From: Bacteroidota bacterium
GTDB lineage: Bacteria > Bacteroidota > Bacteroidia > Chitinophagales > Saprospiraceae
Reading direction: 5' to 3'
Length of the DNA: 64,000 bases
Assembly: GCA_018222965.1 (NCBI GenBank)
Contig: JAAEZH010000008.1
Span: 1-64,000, forward strand
Positions 51,837-60,015 of the stretch are shown in pieces (the stretch's first letter is position 1; every line of letters starts with the position of its first letter). Below the pieces are notes generated by a model. That model searched no databases, was not told the DNA's origin, and was given only the letters and a program-made list of their open reading frames with translations. Position numbers and translations under genes: made by a program.

Positions 51837-52868
51837 CTAGTAATTCCAAAGCTCCGCTTCCATATACGCATCTACTCGTTCCCGCACATTCAGCTGTACA
51901 TCGCGGTAGAAGAGATTAAAGTCTGCAATGTGGTAATTTCCAAAAAGGAAAAAGCTGCCGAATATTTTGGGACGACTGGTCCAGAGAATGCCTAGTTCAT
52001 GATTCACCCGGGCATCCGCGAAAGCGGGTCTGTAGTCTTCAAAATTGGGTAATATGGCTCCGTTGTGCAGCTTATTGGAAGCAAAACTCGTATCTATTTT
52101 CCAGTTAATCGGATTGGTCACTGCCACCTCCGGAGAGGTCCAGTTTTTGGGTTCTTTCCCTTCTTTCCAGGTACGCCAACTGCAAAAGCAACGGATCTGA
52201 TCCGGGCGATTGCAAACCGGGATATTTTCAAATTCCTCAAATTTTACGGCAATGCCCGGGATGTAGGCTGCTACCAGATAGTCCAGCAAATCGGTACCGT
52301 CAAAATAGTCTTTCAGCAATTGTTTGGCATGGGTTGTCCCCTGCGAATGACCGGCGATAATGATTGGTGTACCCGGTTTCCTTTCATGTTCCAAATAATA
52401 TTCAAAAGCCGCTTTCACATCCGCGTAAGCCAACTCAAAAGCCTTTTCGGCGGAAGCCCTTTTCTTGCTGTGATAAGCATGCAAATGTGCCTGCCTGTAG
52501 CGCGGCGCATACACCCGTCCCATCTCATTAAAGATACTTGCCTGAAACTTAATCGCACTGCTATCCACCCGCTCATTAAAATCGGGATCATCCACGGGTG
52601 CGTTCCAGCCTTTATCGCCTTTCTTGCCGGTATAGATTGTCGGGTACAGGAAGAAAACATCCACTACCTGAGCCGGCACCAGGCTATCTTGCAGCGGCGG
52701 CGGCACCAGATCAGCTGCATCGGCTTTATCGGGGTGAGCGGCCCAATAATATAGATCGTCATAATTTGGAGCCATAGGTTTTTGGCTTTCGCCGAATGTA
52801 CCTTTTGGTTTGATGGAGCAGCTTGTTAGGAGGAGCAGGATGATTACTTTGAGGATTGTTTTTTGCAT
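51837..52868 (-). CDS. DUF3089 lipoprotein, alpha/beta-hydrolase fold
   Basis: 343 residues. Lipoprotein signal with LLLTSCSIK. Family DUF3089 is recognised from the start of the mature part (DDLYYWAAHPDKADAADLVP, VFFLYPTIYTG), the nucleophile elbow IIAGHSQGTTHA (GHSQG, a Ser-hydrolase motif), and the C-terminal NYHIADFNLFYRDV. It probably cleaves an ester or amide on the periplasmic or outer-membrane face. No substrate is known. Confidence 0.88.
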   Translation of the reverse strand: MQKTILKVIILLLLTSCSIKPKGTFGESQKPMAPNYDDLYYWAAHPDKADAADLVPPPLQDSLVPAQVVDVFFLYPTIYTGKKGDKGWNAPVDDPDFNERVDSSAIKFQASIFNEMGRVYAPRYRQAHLHAYHSKKRASAEKAFELAYADVKAAFEYYLEHERKPGTPIIIAGHSQGTTHAKQLLKDYFDGTDLLDYLVAAYIPGIAVKFEEFENIPVCNRPDQIRCFCSWRTWKEGKEPKNWTSPEVAVTNPINWKIDTSFASNKLHNGAILPNFEDYRPAFADARVNHELGILWTSRPKIFGSFFLFGNYHIADFNLFYRDVQLNVRERVDAYMEAELWNY

Positions 52869-52880
52869 ACGTTTTATTAT

Positions 52881-53495
52881 GGTGGAGGTCGGTCGGCAAG
52901 TACAACTTGCCTTCCTCCGGTTGAGTACCCTTGCTTCGCTCGGCTTTGGGTGGAGTTATCCGCTGACGCGGATTTTTGGTTGAGTTTGGGTTATTTGGCC
53001 TTTCGCAGGCATGCTTCTCGATAACGATAAATGTATACGCTTAGTTTATAATAATCCCGACGGATTTGCTGGTAAGGTTCTTCTGACAAATAGCCTAAAT
53101 CTTTGGCAAGTTCCATTTGGCTAATGGTTTCTATCAGACTGCCATAAGCTACCTCAGCAAATCTTGCTTTTTCCTTAGGTGTGTAACGAACGGCTCCTTC
53201 TGCCAAATTATGCCCCACTGAGGCCGCTGATCGCTTTATTTGCGCTGTAAGAATATACTTTTCCTCTTTGGGGAAATGTAGTACCAATTGATAAACTTCC
53301 AAGGTCAATTTTTTCGATTCCAACCAGACAAATAATTTTTCATGAGCAAACTTCACGTCTTCCATCTTCCACAATTTATTTGAATAATCGCCAAACCTAA
53401 ATTACCAAACTCGCATTTAAAGAATCTAGCAGCGAAAAATTTCATTAAATAGGGAAGTTTGCAAAACTCCACTCTACAAGCTGGCCATTATTTTT
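52881..53495 (-). repeat. 614-bp tandem duplication, unit A
   Basis: Unit A carries a hairpin repeat (GGCAAGT-ACA-ACTTGCC, ATCCGC-TGAC-GCGGAT) at 52881-52997 and a four-helix-bundle gene. The gene part is identical to unit B, while the repeat part differs by a few bases, indicating a recent duplication through the flanking repeats. Confidence 0.88.
52991..53365 (-). CDS. four-helix-bundle protein (IVP/Avd-like), copy A
   Basis: About 124 residues: KFAHEKLFVWLESKKLTLEVYQ, then the family motif YILTAQIKRSAASVGHNLAEGA and FAEVAYGSLIETISQMELAKDLGYL. The helical pattern and conserved AYGS motif place it in the IVP/TIGR02436 family, like the gene at 44664, though the two groups share only the family core. 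ATG 53365 is preferred over an upstream TTG. It is identical in every residue to copy B. Function is unknown. Confidence 0.88.
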   Translation of the reverse strand: MEDVKFAHEKLFVWLESKKLTLEVYQLVLHFPKEEKYILTAQIKRSAASVGHNLAEGAVRYTPKEKARFAEVAYGSLIETISQMELAKDLGYLSEEPYQQIRRDYYKLSVYIYRYREACLRKAK

Positions 53496-54109
53496 GGTGG
53501 AGGTCGGTCGGCAAGTAAACTTGCCTCGCTCCGGTTGAGTAGCCTTGCTTCGCTCGGCTTTGGGGGGAGTTATCCGCTGACGCGGATTTTTGGTTGAGTT
53601 TGGGTTATTTGGCCTTTCGCAGGCATGCTTCTCGATAACGATAAATGTATACGCTTAGTTTATAATAATCCCGACGGATTTGCTGGTAAGGTTCTTCTGA
53701 CAAATAGCCTAAATCTTTGGCAAGTTCCATTTGGCTAATGGTTTCTATCAGACTGCCATAAGCTACCTCAGCAAATCTTGCTTTTTCCTTAGGTGTGTAA
53801 CGAACGGCTCCTTCTGCCAAATTATGCCCCACTGAGGCCGCTGATCGCTTTATTTGCGCTGTAAGAATATACTTTTCCTCTTTGGGGAAATGTAGTACCA
53901 ATTGATAAACTTCCAAGGTCAATTTTTTCGATTCCAACCAGACAAATAATTTTTCATGAGCAAACTTCACGTCTTCCATCTTCCACAATTTATTTGAATA
54001 ATCGCCAAACCTAAATTACCAAACTCGCATTTAAAGAATCTAGCAGCGAAAAATTTCATTAAATAGGGAAGTTTGCAAAACTCCACTCTACAAGCTGGCC
54101 ATTATTTTT
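53496..54109 (-). repeat. 614-bp tandem duplication, unit B
   Basis: Unit B matches unit A over the coding region and the right flank. A third, partial copy of only the hairpin repeat follows at 54110-54226, so the layout is repeat, gene, repeat, gene, repeat. Confidence 0.9.
53605..53979 (-). CDS. four-helix-bundle protein (IVP/Avd-like), copy B
   Basis: Identical in protein sequence to copy A at 52991, carried on the second unit of the tandem duplication. The complete identity of coding and flanking bases argues for a very recent event or for an assembly duplication; the changes confined to the flanking hairpin repeats argue for a true copy. Confidence 0.88.
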   Translation of the reverse strand: MEDVKFAHEKLFVWLESKKLTLEVYQLVLHFPKEEKYILTAQIKRSAASVGHNLAEGAVRYTPKEKARFAEVAYGSLIETISQMELAKDLGYLSEEPYQQIRRDYYKLSVYIYRYREACLRKAK

Positions 54110-54315
54110 GGTGGAGGTCGGTCGGCAAGTAAACTTGCCTCGCTCCGGTTGAGTAGCCTTGCTTCGCTCGGCTTTGGGGGGAGTTATCCGCTGGTGCGGA
54201 TTTTTGGTTGAGGATGGCATGCTTGGCCAAACTCCCCCAACCGTATGCCGAAGGCAGACGACTCCCCCCACCGGGAAGCCGGAGGCGAACCGACTCAACC
54301 AAACTCAACCCAATC
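54110..54315 (-). repeat. third hairpin-repeat copy plus related arms
   Basis: 54110-54226 repeats the hairpin block of units A and B with the ATCCGC-TGGT-GCGGAT loop variant. It is followed to 54315 by another CTCAACC-type stretch with GCCGAAGGCAGACGACTC, as at 37602. The mnmE gene starts 41 bp later; its longer open frame through this region is a non-coding extension. Confidence 0.8.
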
Positions 54316-54356
54316 ACGCAGCTATCCGTTATCTTTACCCCACAAACAAATACTAC

Positions 54357-55742
54357 ATGAACCCAACCAACCTCACCGACACCATCGTCGCCCTCTCCAC
54401 CCCCAGCGGTACCGGAGCCATCGGAGTCATCCGTTTATCCGGAGGAGAAGCGATTGCTATTGCCGATCGGATATTCAAGGGAGCGAAATTGGAGAAGGCA
54501 GAAACACACACCCTCCATTTTGGCGAAATCAAAGACGGAGAGCGTATCATCGATGAGGTGGTCATTGGTTTGTTTAAGGGACCAAAATCCTATACGAAGG
54601 AAGATGTGGTGGAGATTAGTTGCCACGGGTCTTCTTACATTATTCAGCAAATTATTCAAATCTGCTTACGCGAAGGAGCCCGGCTGGCCCAGGCCGGCGA
54701 ATTTACCATGCGGGCTTTCCTCAACGGACGCATGGATCTCTCCCAGGCCGAAGCGGTGGCTGATTTGATTGCTTCCGGATCGGAGTCTTCGCATGCGATC
54801 GCCATGCAGCAGATGCGGGGCGGGGTATCGGATGAGATTAAAAAGCTAAGGCAAGAGTTGATCGATTTCGCCAGTCTGATTGAGTTGGAGCTCGACTTTG
54901 GAGAAGAAGACGTCGAGTTTGCCGACCGTACAAAATTGCAGGAACTGGTAGAGAAAATCCAAAAACTTCTCAAAGCCCTGCTCGATAGTTTTGCATTGGG
55001 CAATGCCATCAAAAATGGGATCAATACGGTTATTGCAGGAAGGCCAAATGCCGGAAAATCCACCTTGCTCAACCGCATACTAAATGAAGAACGCGCGATC
55101 GTTTCCGAAATCGCCGGGACCACCCGCGACACCATAGAGGAAGTACTTAATATCAAGGGAGTCACCTTCCGTTTAATCGATACCGCCGGCATCCGGGAAG
55201 CACAGGATCAAATTGAAGCCGTCGGCGTAGAAAAAGCCCTCGAAAAGATCAAACAATCGGCTGTATTGATTTATGTTTTCGATGTCATTCAGACTCAGCC
55301 CGAGGAAGTAAAAGCCGATCTCGAGCGTCTAAACCAGGACAACATCCAGGTTATCGCTGTCGCGAATAAGATGGATCTCAATCCCTACACCAAAGCCGAG
55401 CACTACACTGGCGATCACCTTTCGGAGGATCAGTTCATTCCCGTCTCCGCCCTCAACAACATGAACATCGAGTTCTTAAAAGACCGACTCTACGACCTAG
55501 CCATCGGACAGGGCTTAAACGAAGAAAGCGCGATTGTCAGTTCGGCTCGCCACTACGAAGCCCTCCGCAAAGCCCACGAAAGTCTCGACGACGTCCTCAA
55601 AGGCCTAAACGACAACATCCCTTCCGATTTTGTAGCTATGGATATACGTCGGGCACTGGCTTTTCTTGGTGAGATTACCGGGGAGATTAGTACGGAGGAT
55701 CTTTTAGGTAACATTTTCAGCCGGTTCTGCATCGGTAAATAG
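54357..55742 (+). CDS. mnmE: tRNA modification GTPase MnmE
   Basis: 461 residues. N-terminal tetrahydrofolate-binding domain (TIVALSTPSGTGAIGVIRLSG), a helical domain, then the GTPase G domain with AGRPNAGKSTLLN (P-loop), EIAGTTRDTIEE, DTAGIREA and ANKMD, and the C-terminal catalytic CIGK motif. With MnmG it makes the cmnm5 modification of wobble uridine in some tRNAs. ATG 54357 gives the standard N-terminus. Its 3' end is followed by partial copies of itself (see the att-like cluster). Confidence 0.97.
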   Translation: MNPTNLTDTIVALSTPSGTGAIGVIRLSGGEAIAIADRIFKGAKLEKAETHTLHFGEIKDGERIIDEVVIGLFKGPKSYTKEDVVEISCHGSSYIIQQIIQICLREGARLAQAGEFTMRAFLNGRMDLSQAEAVADLIASGSESSHAIAMQQMRGGVSDEIKKLRQELIDFASLIELELDFGEEDVEFADRTKLQELVEKIQKLLKALLDSFALGNAIKNGINTVIAGRPNAGKSTLLNRILNEERAIVSEIAGTTRDTIEEVLNIKGVTFRLIDTAGIREAQDQIEAVGVEKALEKIKQSAVLIYVFDVIQTQPEEVKADLERLNQDNIQVIAVANKMDLNPYTKAEHYTGDHLSEDQFIPVSALNNMNIEFLKDRLYDLAIGQGLNEESAIVSSARHYEALRKAHESLDDVLKGLNDNIPSDFVAMDIRRALAFLGEITGEISTEDLLGNIFSRFCIGK

Positions 55743-55948
55743 TTGGCATTGCCCGGCCGCTTTCGCTGAAGCTTCAGCGGCTGAGAGAAGTTTGCATGAA
55801 AAGAGTTGCTGTTGCCCGCCGGATTACCGCTTTCGCTGAAGCTTCAGCGGCTGAGAGAAATTTGCATTGGAAAATAGGGCATTGCCCGCCGAAGCCCAGT
55901 AGGGCGTAGGAGGGGAATATCTTTAGTCGATTTTGCATTGGGAAGTAA
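55707..55948 (+). other. att-like cluster: repeated mnmE 3' end
   Basis: The last 12 codons of mnmE (55707-55742) encode GNIFSRFCIGK plus stop. The same peptide plus stop is encoded again at 55913-55948 with third-base changes in every codon but one (TGC). A shorter CIGK-stop core (TGCATTGGAAAATAG) lies at 55863-55877. Between them are two copies of a hairpin unit (CCGCTTTCGCTGAAGC at 55757 and 55827), and a third copy of that unit lies at 56812. The trmE/mnmE 3' end is the known target of SGI1-type islands, so these look like attachment-site remnants. No integrase is visible in the window. Confidence 0.7.
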
Positions 55949-55968
55949 AACTGACTCCCTTCTATCTA

Positions 55969-56577
55969 CTACCTTCCCCATTCCTTTTCCTTCAAATCCC
56001 TTACATAAAACCCCACCGCATGCGGCGTAGGGGTCGAGCCCCCGAACCATCCGTTCATCTGCTTGAACACTCTGGCATGCTTGGTGCGGGGATGCGTAAA
56101 GGTGTAAAGGCTGTCACCTGTGTCTATCCAGTACCTCCAGGCTGTATCAGCTACGATCTGTACGGTAAAAGGCTTATCTACGAGCACGTTGATGCCATCC
56201 ATGTACGTTGGCTTTTCACCACATTGGTAATGGGTATAGGGGGTTATCTGAAACATGTTCGTATCGGGCAGGTACCTCCAGCCGATCATGCCGCAATCAT
56301 CATAGGCTACCGGGTTACAAACTTGTAAAGAGTAAAACCCTCTCAGCTTGTTCCAGTCCCATTGGTCAACGGTGCCGTGTACGTATTTAGATTGGTCGGT
56401 AAATTTTGCTTCAAATACCCGCCAGTTATGGACCTGCGGCGTGGCGCTGAACCGCCCGTGTCTGCCCGCCTTAAAGTTGATCTCTTGCCAGCCCCCGCAG
56501 GAGGTCATTATCAGAACGACTCCCACCATACAAATAGCCAGAATCATGTAATACCCGGATTTCTCCTTGTAAGCCAT
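55969..56577 (-). CDS. lipoprotein of unknown function
   Basis: 202 residues with an N-terminal hydrophobic segment and lipobox LIMTSCGG. The mature part has clusters of aromatic residues (QVHNWRVFEAKF, VDQWDWNKLRGFYSL, DTAWRYWID) and a few cysteines. I recognise no family. It lies just inside the presumed island, between copies of the att-associated hairpin unit (55827 and 56812), so it may be cargo or a boundary gene. Confidence 0.62.
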   Translation of the reverse strand: MAYKEKSGYYMILAICMVGVVLIMTSCGGWQEINFKAGRHGRFSATPQVHNWRVFEAKFTDQSKYVHGTVDQWDWNKLRGFYSLQVCNPVAYDDCGMIGWRYLPDTNMFQITPYTHYQCGEKPTYMDGINVLVDKPFTVQIVADTAWRYWIDTGDSLYTFTHPRTKHARVFKQMNGWFGGSTPTPHAVGFYVRDLKEKEWGR

Positions 56578-56954
56578 TCTTTTGGTTTTTTGAGTTTGAA
56601 TTTCTGTATAAAATAAAAGAAAATTGCAATATGGAAGGCGGAGCCAAAATCATGGCCTAGGCGGGGACTATCAGTTCGGATGGGAAGATGATCGAATCAA
56701 GCTCAATCACCAGCACAATGATGCAGGCGCTCGATTCACACGCCGCGCATATTGAAGCCCAGGTGGAAGCCAGCAAGATGAACAGCTGCCCGCCGGAGCT
56801 TTGGCGAAGGGCCGCTTTCGCTGAAGCTCCAGCGGCTGAGAGAAGTTTTGGGTTGGAGAGTATAGGGACAATAAAATTTATTTATATCAACTTTTTATTC
56901 GCTAGATAGGTATTATGGGAGTTTTATTATCTTTTGCGAAACAAAGAATTCCAG
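56578..56954. other. island-boundary spacer with att-associated hairpin
   Basis: Contains a copy of the hairpin unit CCGCTTTCGCTGAAGC at 56812-56835, preceded by TGCCCGCCGG as in the units near mnmE. Two overlapping short open frames here (the longer at 56688-56909) have no recognisable content. The upstream region of the nuclease operon falls in the AT-rich end of this spacer. Confidence 0.55.
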
Positions 56955-57872
56955 ATGCCTCTTTTCCAAATTCAAAAAGAAAACATACTCCCTGTACGCC
57001 TATCTGATTTCTCCAGTGAAAAGATGTTACAAAACCTAGTTGAGAAAAACCTGGCTACTATTTTCAATTGTCGATTTGTTGCGACAGAATATTCAACAGG
57101 TGCCATTCATGGAGGGAGAATCGACTCTCTCGCCCTATCTGAAGATAATAACCCTGTCATTATTGAATACAAGATTAAAGCTTCTTCTGACCTAATCAAC
57201 CAAAGTCTGTTTTATTTATCCTGGCTCCAGGACCATAAAGGTGACTTTCAGCTAGCAGTGCATCAGGCGCTCGGCAACGAAATCGAAGTAGATTGGAGTG
57301 ACATCCGGGTGATCTGTATTGCTCCGGAATTCAAGAAATACGATCTACATGCTGTCAAAATGATGGGAGCGAATATAGAATTGTGGCAATACAGACTGTA
57401 TAGCAATAAAGCCTTTCATTTGGAAGAAGTTTTTCAGCGGAGTTCTGCTATTCTGGAAGTTGGGAATACTACCAATACGAAGCAAAAACCAGCTTACACT
57501 CGACAAAATGTCACCTACTCATTAGATGAAGATCATTTGCAGGATAAAAGTGATTCTATCCAAAGCATGGTTCAAAAAATAAGGAATTACATCCTTTCCA
57601 TTGACGAGTCTATAGAGGAAATCCCTAAAAAATTATATGTTGCTTATCGCACCAGTCAGAATTTTGTCTGTATGGAGATCCAAAAGAAGAAGATCTATCT
57701 CTTTTTGAAGATTGAAGAAAACATGTTAAACGACTTGCCTTCTAATGGTAGAGATGTAACAAATATTGGACATTTCGGAACTGGTAACGTTGAACTCACC
57801 ATCCAGACAGATGATGATATTGATGCTGCCCAGAGTTGGATATTACAATCTTGGAGAAATATTGGGGGATAG
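56955..57872 (+). CDS. DUF5655 nuclease-like protein (PD-(D/E)XK type)
   Basis: About 305 residues. N-terminal half resembles the NucS/DUF91-type PD-(D/E)XK nuclease core: GGRIDSLALSED, then VIIEYKIKASSD (the E-x-K). The C-terminal half matches DUF5655: KKLYVAYRTSQNFVCMEIQKKK, RDVTNIGHFGTGNVELTI. Such proteins are common in defence neighbourhoods and may cleave or recognise DNA. ATG 56955 is preferred over a TTG at 56934. The ZorA-like gene follows 39 bp downstream on the same strand, suggesting one operon. Confidence 0.78.
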   Translation: MPLFQIQKENILPVRLSDFSSEKMLQNLVEKNLATIFNCRFVATEYSTGAIHGGRIDSLALSEDNNPVIIEYKIKASSDLINQSLFYLSWLQDHKGDFQLAVHQALGNEIEVDWSDIRVICIAPEFKKYDLHAVKMMGANIELWQYRLYSNKAFHLEEVFQRSSAILEVGNTTNTKQKPAYTRQNVTYSLDEDHLQDKSDSIQSMVQKIRNYILSIDESIEEIPKKLYVAYRTSQNFVCMEIQKKKIYLFLKIEENMLNDLPSNGRDVTNIGHFGTGNVELTIQTDDDIDAAQSWILQSWRNIGG

Positions 57873-57911
57873 AAGTTACTAAATTTAGTTTTTGAATAAG
57901 AACAGAATTCC

Positions 57912-59255
57912 ATGAATTGGATTTATATCCTAATTGTAGCCTGGCTAATTTTTAGCATTTATCAATTTTTGTTAGTTAGAAGGACACCTAAAAAGGTAAA
58001 CTCATTCTTATTTCAATCAATTCCAGGTGTTTTTACTACCCTTGGAATTTTGGGGACATTTATCGGAATTACTATTGGATTATTTGGTTTTGATCCAAAT
58101 GATATTGACAAAAGTATTCCTCCATTATTGGAGGGTATGAAAGTCGCTTTTCTATCCTCTATAATTGGGATCAGTTTATCAATACTTTTTTCGTGGATAG
58201 TAAAATACTATTTAAATAAGTACGGAGATCGAATTCCAGTTCCTGACTCTGAAGAAAGCAAATTATTACAAAAAATTGTAAGTAAAACCGAAGACTCAAA
58301 TAATCATTTGCAAGACCTGACTAAACAACTAATCAAAAACAAAGACTCCTTTAAAAAAATTAATTCCGATTCTTCCAAGAAGCTCTTAGAAGAAATCCAA
58401 AACACCAATAAACAGTTGGTTGACCTCGGAGAAAGGCAAACAGAGAATAGCAGTAAAATGGTAAATGCTCTGGATGAGAATCACAAACTCATGCGGGAGA
58501 AGTTCGACAAATTTGCGGAACTGCTTTCAGATGCCAATACTGAAGCTCTGCGGGAAGCGATGGAGAAGTTAGTTCAGGACTTTAATGATACGTTCAAAGA
58601 ACTGGTGGAAGGTCTAATCGATCAAAACTTCGAGCGACTTTCAAATAGTATAGAAACCTTAACTGATTGGCAGGAGCAACACCGTACGGACGTCGAGAAC
58701 CTGAACAATTCTCTCCGGGCAAATACGGATAAGCTGACAAAGCTATCTGAAAAATTGGAAGAGACTTACAATACGATTGAAAAGAGCCTGGAGAACACAT
58801 CGTCGAGTTTAGAAAATATCACTCTTAATACCCACAAATTGGTTTCGGATGACGGCGATTTGATCAAAATTGTGCAATCGCTTAATACGGTTCTAGTTGA
58901 GGAAAATAAGTTAACCGCTTCTTTTGATAAGGCCGTTGGCTCTATGGACAAGTTGCTAAACGCCTCGGAAGAATTTGAAGCTGTCAAAAAACAGATTACT
59001 AACTGGCTAAAACGGGAAATAGGAGTACATGCCGCAATGGTTACGTTTAACGAAGGTATTGATGCGCTCACTAAACTTCTCGAAAAGCTGGAGAGAATAA
59101 AAATGGAAGACCTTCGAATCCTGGACAATAGTTTTGATAAACGCATTCAAAAGGCGCTTAGCCATACTTTTGCAGAGTTTGATGCGCTCTTAAAAGAGTA
59201 TGTTAAATTCCTCGAATCCAATAGGAAGATCGAAATTCAGGTAACAGAAAAGTAA
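57912..59255 (+). CDS. zorA: ZorA-like MotA/TolQ-type motor protein
   Basis: 447 residues. Three predicted membrane helices: about 3-22, 36-60 (containing TLGILGTFIGITIGLFGF) and 76-98, the number in ZorA rather than the four of MotA. The rest, about 110-440, is a long hydrophilic coiled-coil tail with repeated EKLEETYNTIE-type heptads, as in the ZorA cytoplasmic tail. ZorA forms a pentameric ion-driven stator with ZorB that senses phage infection. The helix-2 motif and the ZorB-like partner make this the best reading; a TolQ/ExbB-like role is the alternative. Confidence 0.78.
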   Translation: MNWIYILIVAWLIFSIYQFLLVRRTPKKVNSFLFQSIPGVFTTLGILGTFIGITIGLFGFDPNDIDKSIPPLLEGMKVAFLSSIIGISLSILFSWIVKYYLNKYGDRIPVPDSEESKLLQKIVSKTEDSNNHLQDLTKQLIKNKDSFKKINSDSSKKLLEEIQNTNKQLVDLGERQTENSSKMVNALDENHKLMREKFDKFAELLSDANTEALREAMEKLVQDFNDTFKELVEGLIDQNFERLSNSIETLTDWQEQHRTDVENLNNSLRANTDKLTKLSEKLEETYNTIEKSLENTSSSLENITLNTHKLVSDDGDLIKIVQSLNTVLVEENKLTASFDKAVGSMDKLLNASEEFEAVKKQITNWLKREIGVHAAMVTFNEGIDALTKLLEKLERIKMEDLRILDNSFDKRIQKALSHTFAEFDALLKEYVKFLESNRKIEIQVTEK

Positions 59256-59256
59256 T

Positions 59257-60015
59257 ATGGCTCGGTTTCAGCAACAGGACGAAGATCGTTGGATATCCGT
59301 TTCGGATATTATGACCGGACTAATGGTCATCTTTCTTTTTATTGCCGTGGCCTACATTCGTGTATCACAGAAAACCATTGCCCGCCTGGAAGTAATGTCA
59401 ACGAATTTGCAGGCAAAGCAGGATACTATATCCAGAATTCTAGCTAATTACAGAGACACCAAAAAAGAGTTGTTTGTTGAGTTACAAAATAATCTGGGGC
59501 CCCACCTGACCAAATGGGGGGCAGAGATTGACAGCACGACCCTTACCATACGTTTTAATGGAGAAGAAACACAATTTAGATCCAGTAAAGACAATCTTCC
59601 TAGCAGCTTTAAGGTCATTCTTTCTGATTTTTTTCCCCGATTCCTGGCTGTAATATCCGATCAAAGATACCTGCAAGAAATCGTGGAAGTAAAAGTGGAA
59701 GGTCATGCTTATGAATCCGAACGCAAAGGGGAGGACTACGAAGTAATCTTGCGTGGCTCACAAAACAGGGCGCGAAACGTACTGCTTTATTGTAAAAAGT
59801 TGTCGGCCTACAGGAAACTACCGCAGGCAGTCAGGGATCAGCTGGAGTTTAAAATTACAACTACGGGAATGGGATACGGGCGAATGATTGACACTAATGG
59901 AATGTTTGTGGTCAAGTCAGGAAGTTCACCTTGTAAAAAATGCTCCCGGCGAGTAGAGTTTACCATACTTACAGCCAGCGAACAGGTGTTGGAGCAAATT
60001 GATGAGGTAAAATGA
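59257..60015 (+). CDS. zorB: ZorB-like OmpA/MotB-domain protein
   Basis: 252 residues. One N-terminal membrane helix containing SVSDIMTGLMVIFLFIAVA, where the Asp is in the position of the ion-binding Asp of MotB and ZorB. The OmpA-like domain is about 100-245: VEVKVEGHAYESERKGED, ILRGSQNRARNVLLYC and RRVEFTI, equivalent to the peptidoglycan-binding core. A CxxC pair (CKKC) lies near the C-terminus. It starts 1 bp after zorA and its stop codon overlaps the HNH gene by 4 bp, so all are one operon. Confidence 0.8.
   Translation: MARFQQQDEDRWISVSDIMTGLMVIFLFIAVAYIRVSQKTIARLEVMSTNLQAKQDTISRILANYRDTKKELFVELQNNLGPHLTKWGAEIDSTTLTIRFNGEETQFRSSKDNLPSSFKVILSDFFPRFLAVISDQRYLQEIVEVKVEGHAYESERKGEDYEVILRGSQNRARNVLLYCKKLSAYRKLPQAVRDQLEFKITTTGMGYGRMIDTNGMFVVKSGSSPCKKCSRRVEFTILTASEQVLEQIDEVK

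Noticed and set aside
54159-54356. N-terminal extension of mnmE
   Set aside because: The upstream in-frame codons lie in the third copy of the hairpin repeat and do not match MnmE proteins, which begin at the ATG at 54357.
56688-56909. Short open frame of 73 codons in the island-boundary spacer
   Set aside because: It overlaps the att-associated hairpin unit, has an odd composition and lacks any family signature, and a second overlapping frame in the same DNA is equally good, so neither is supported.
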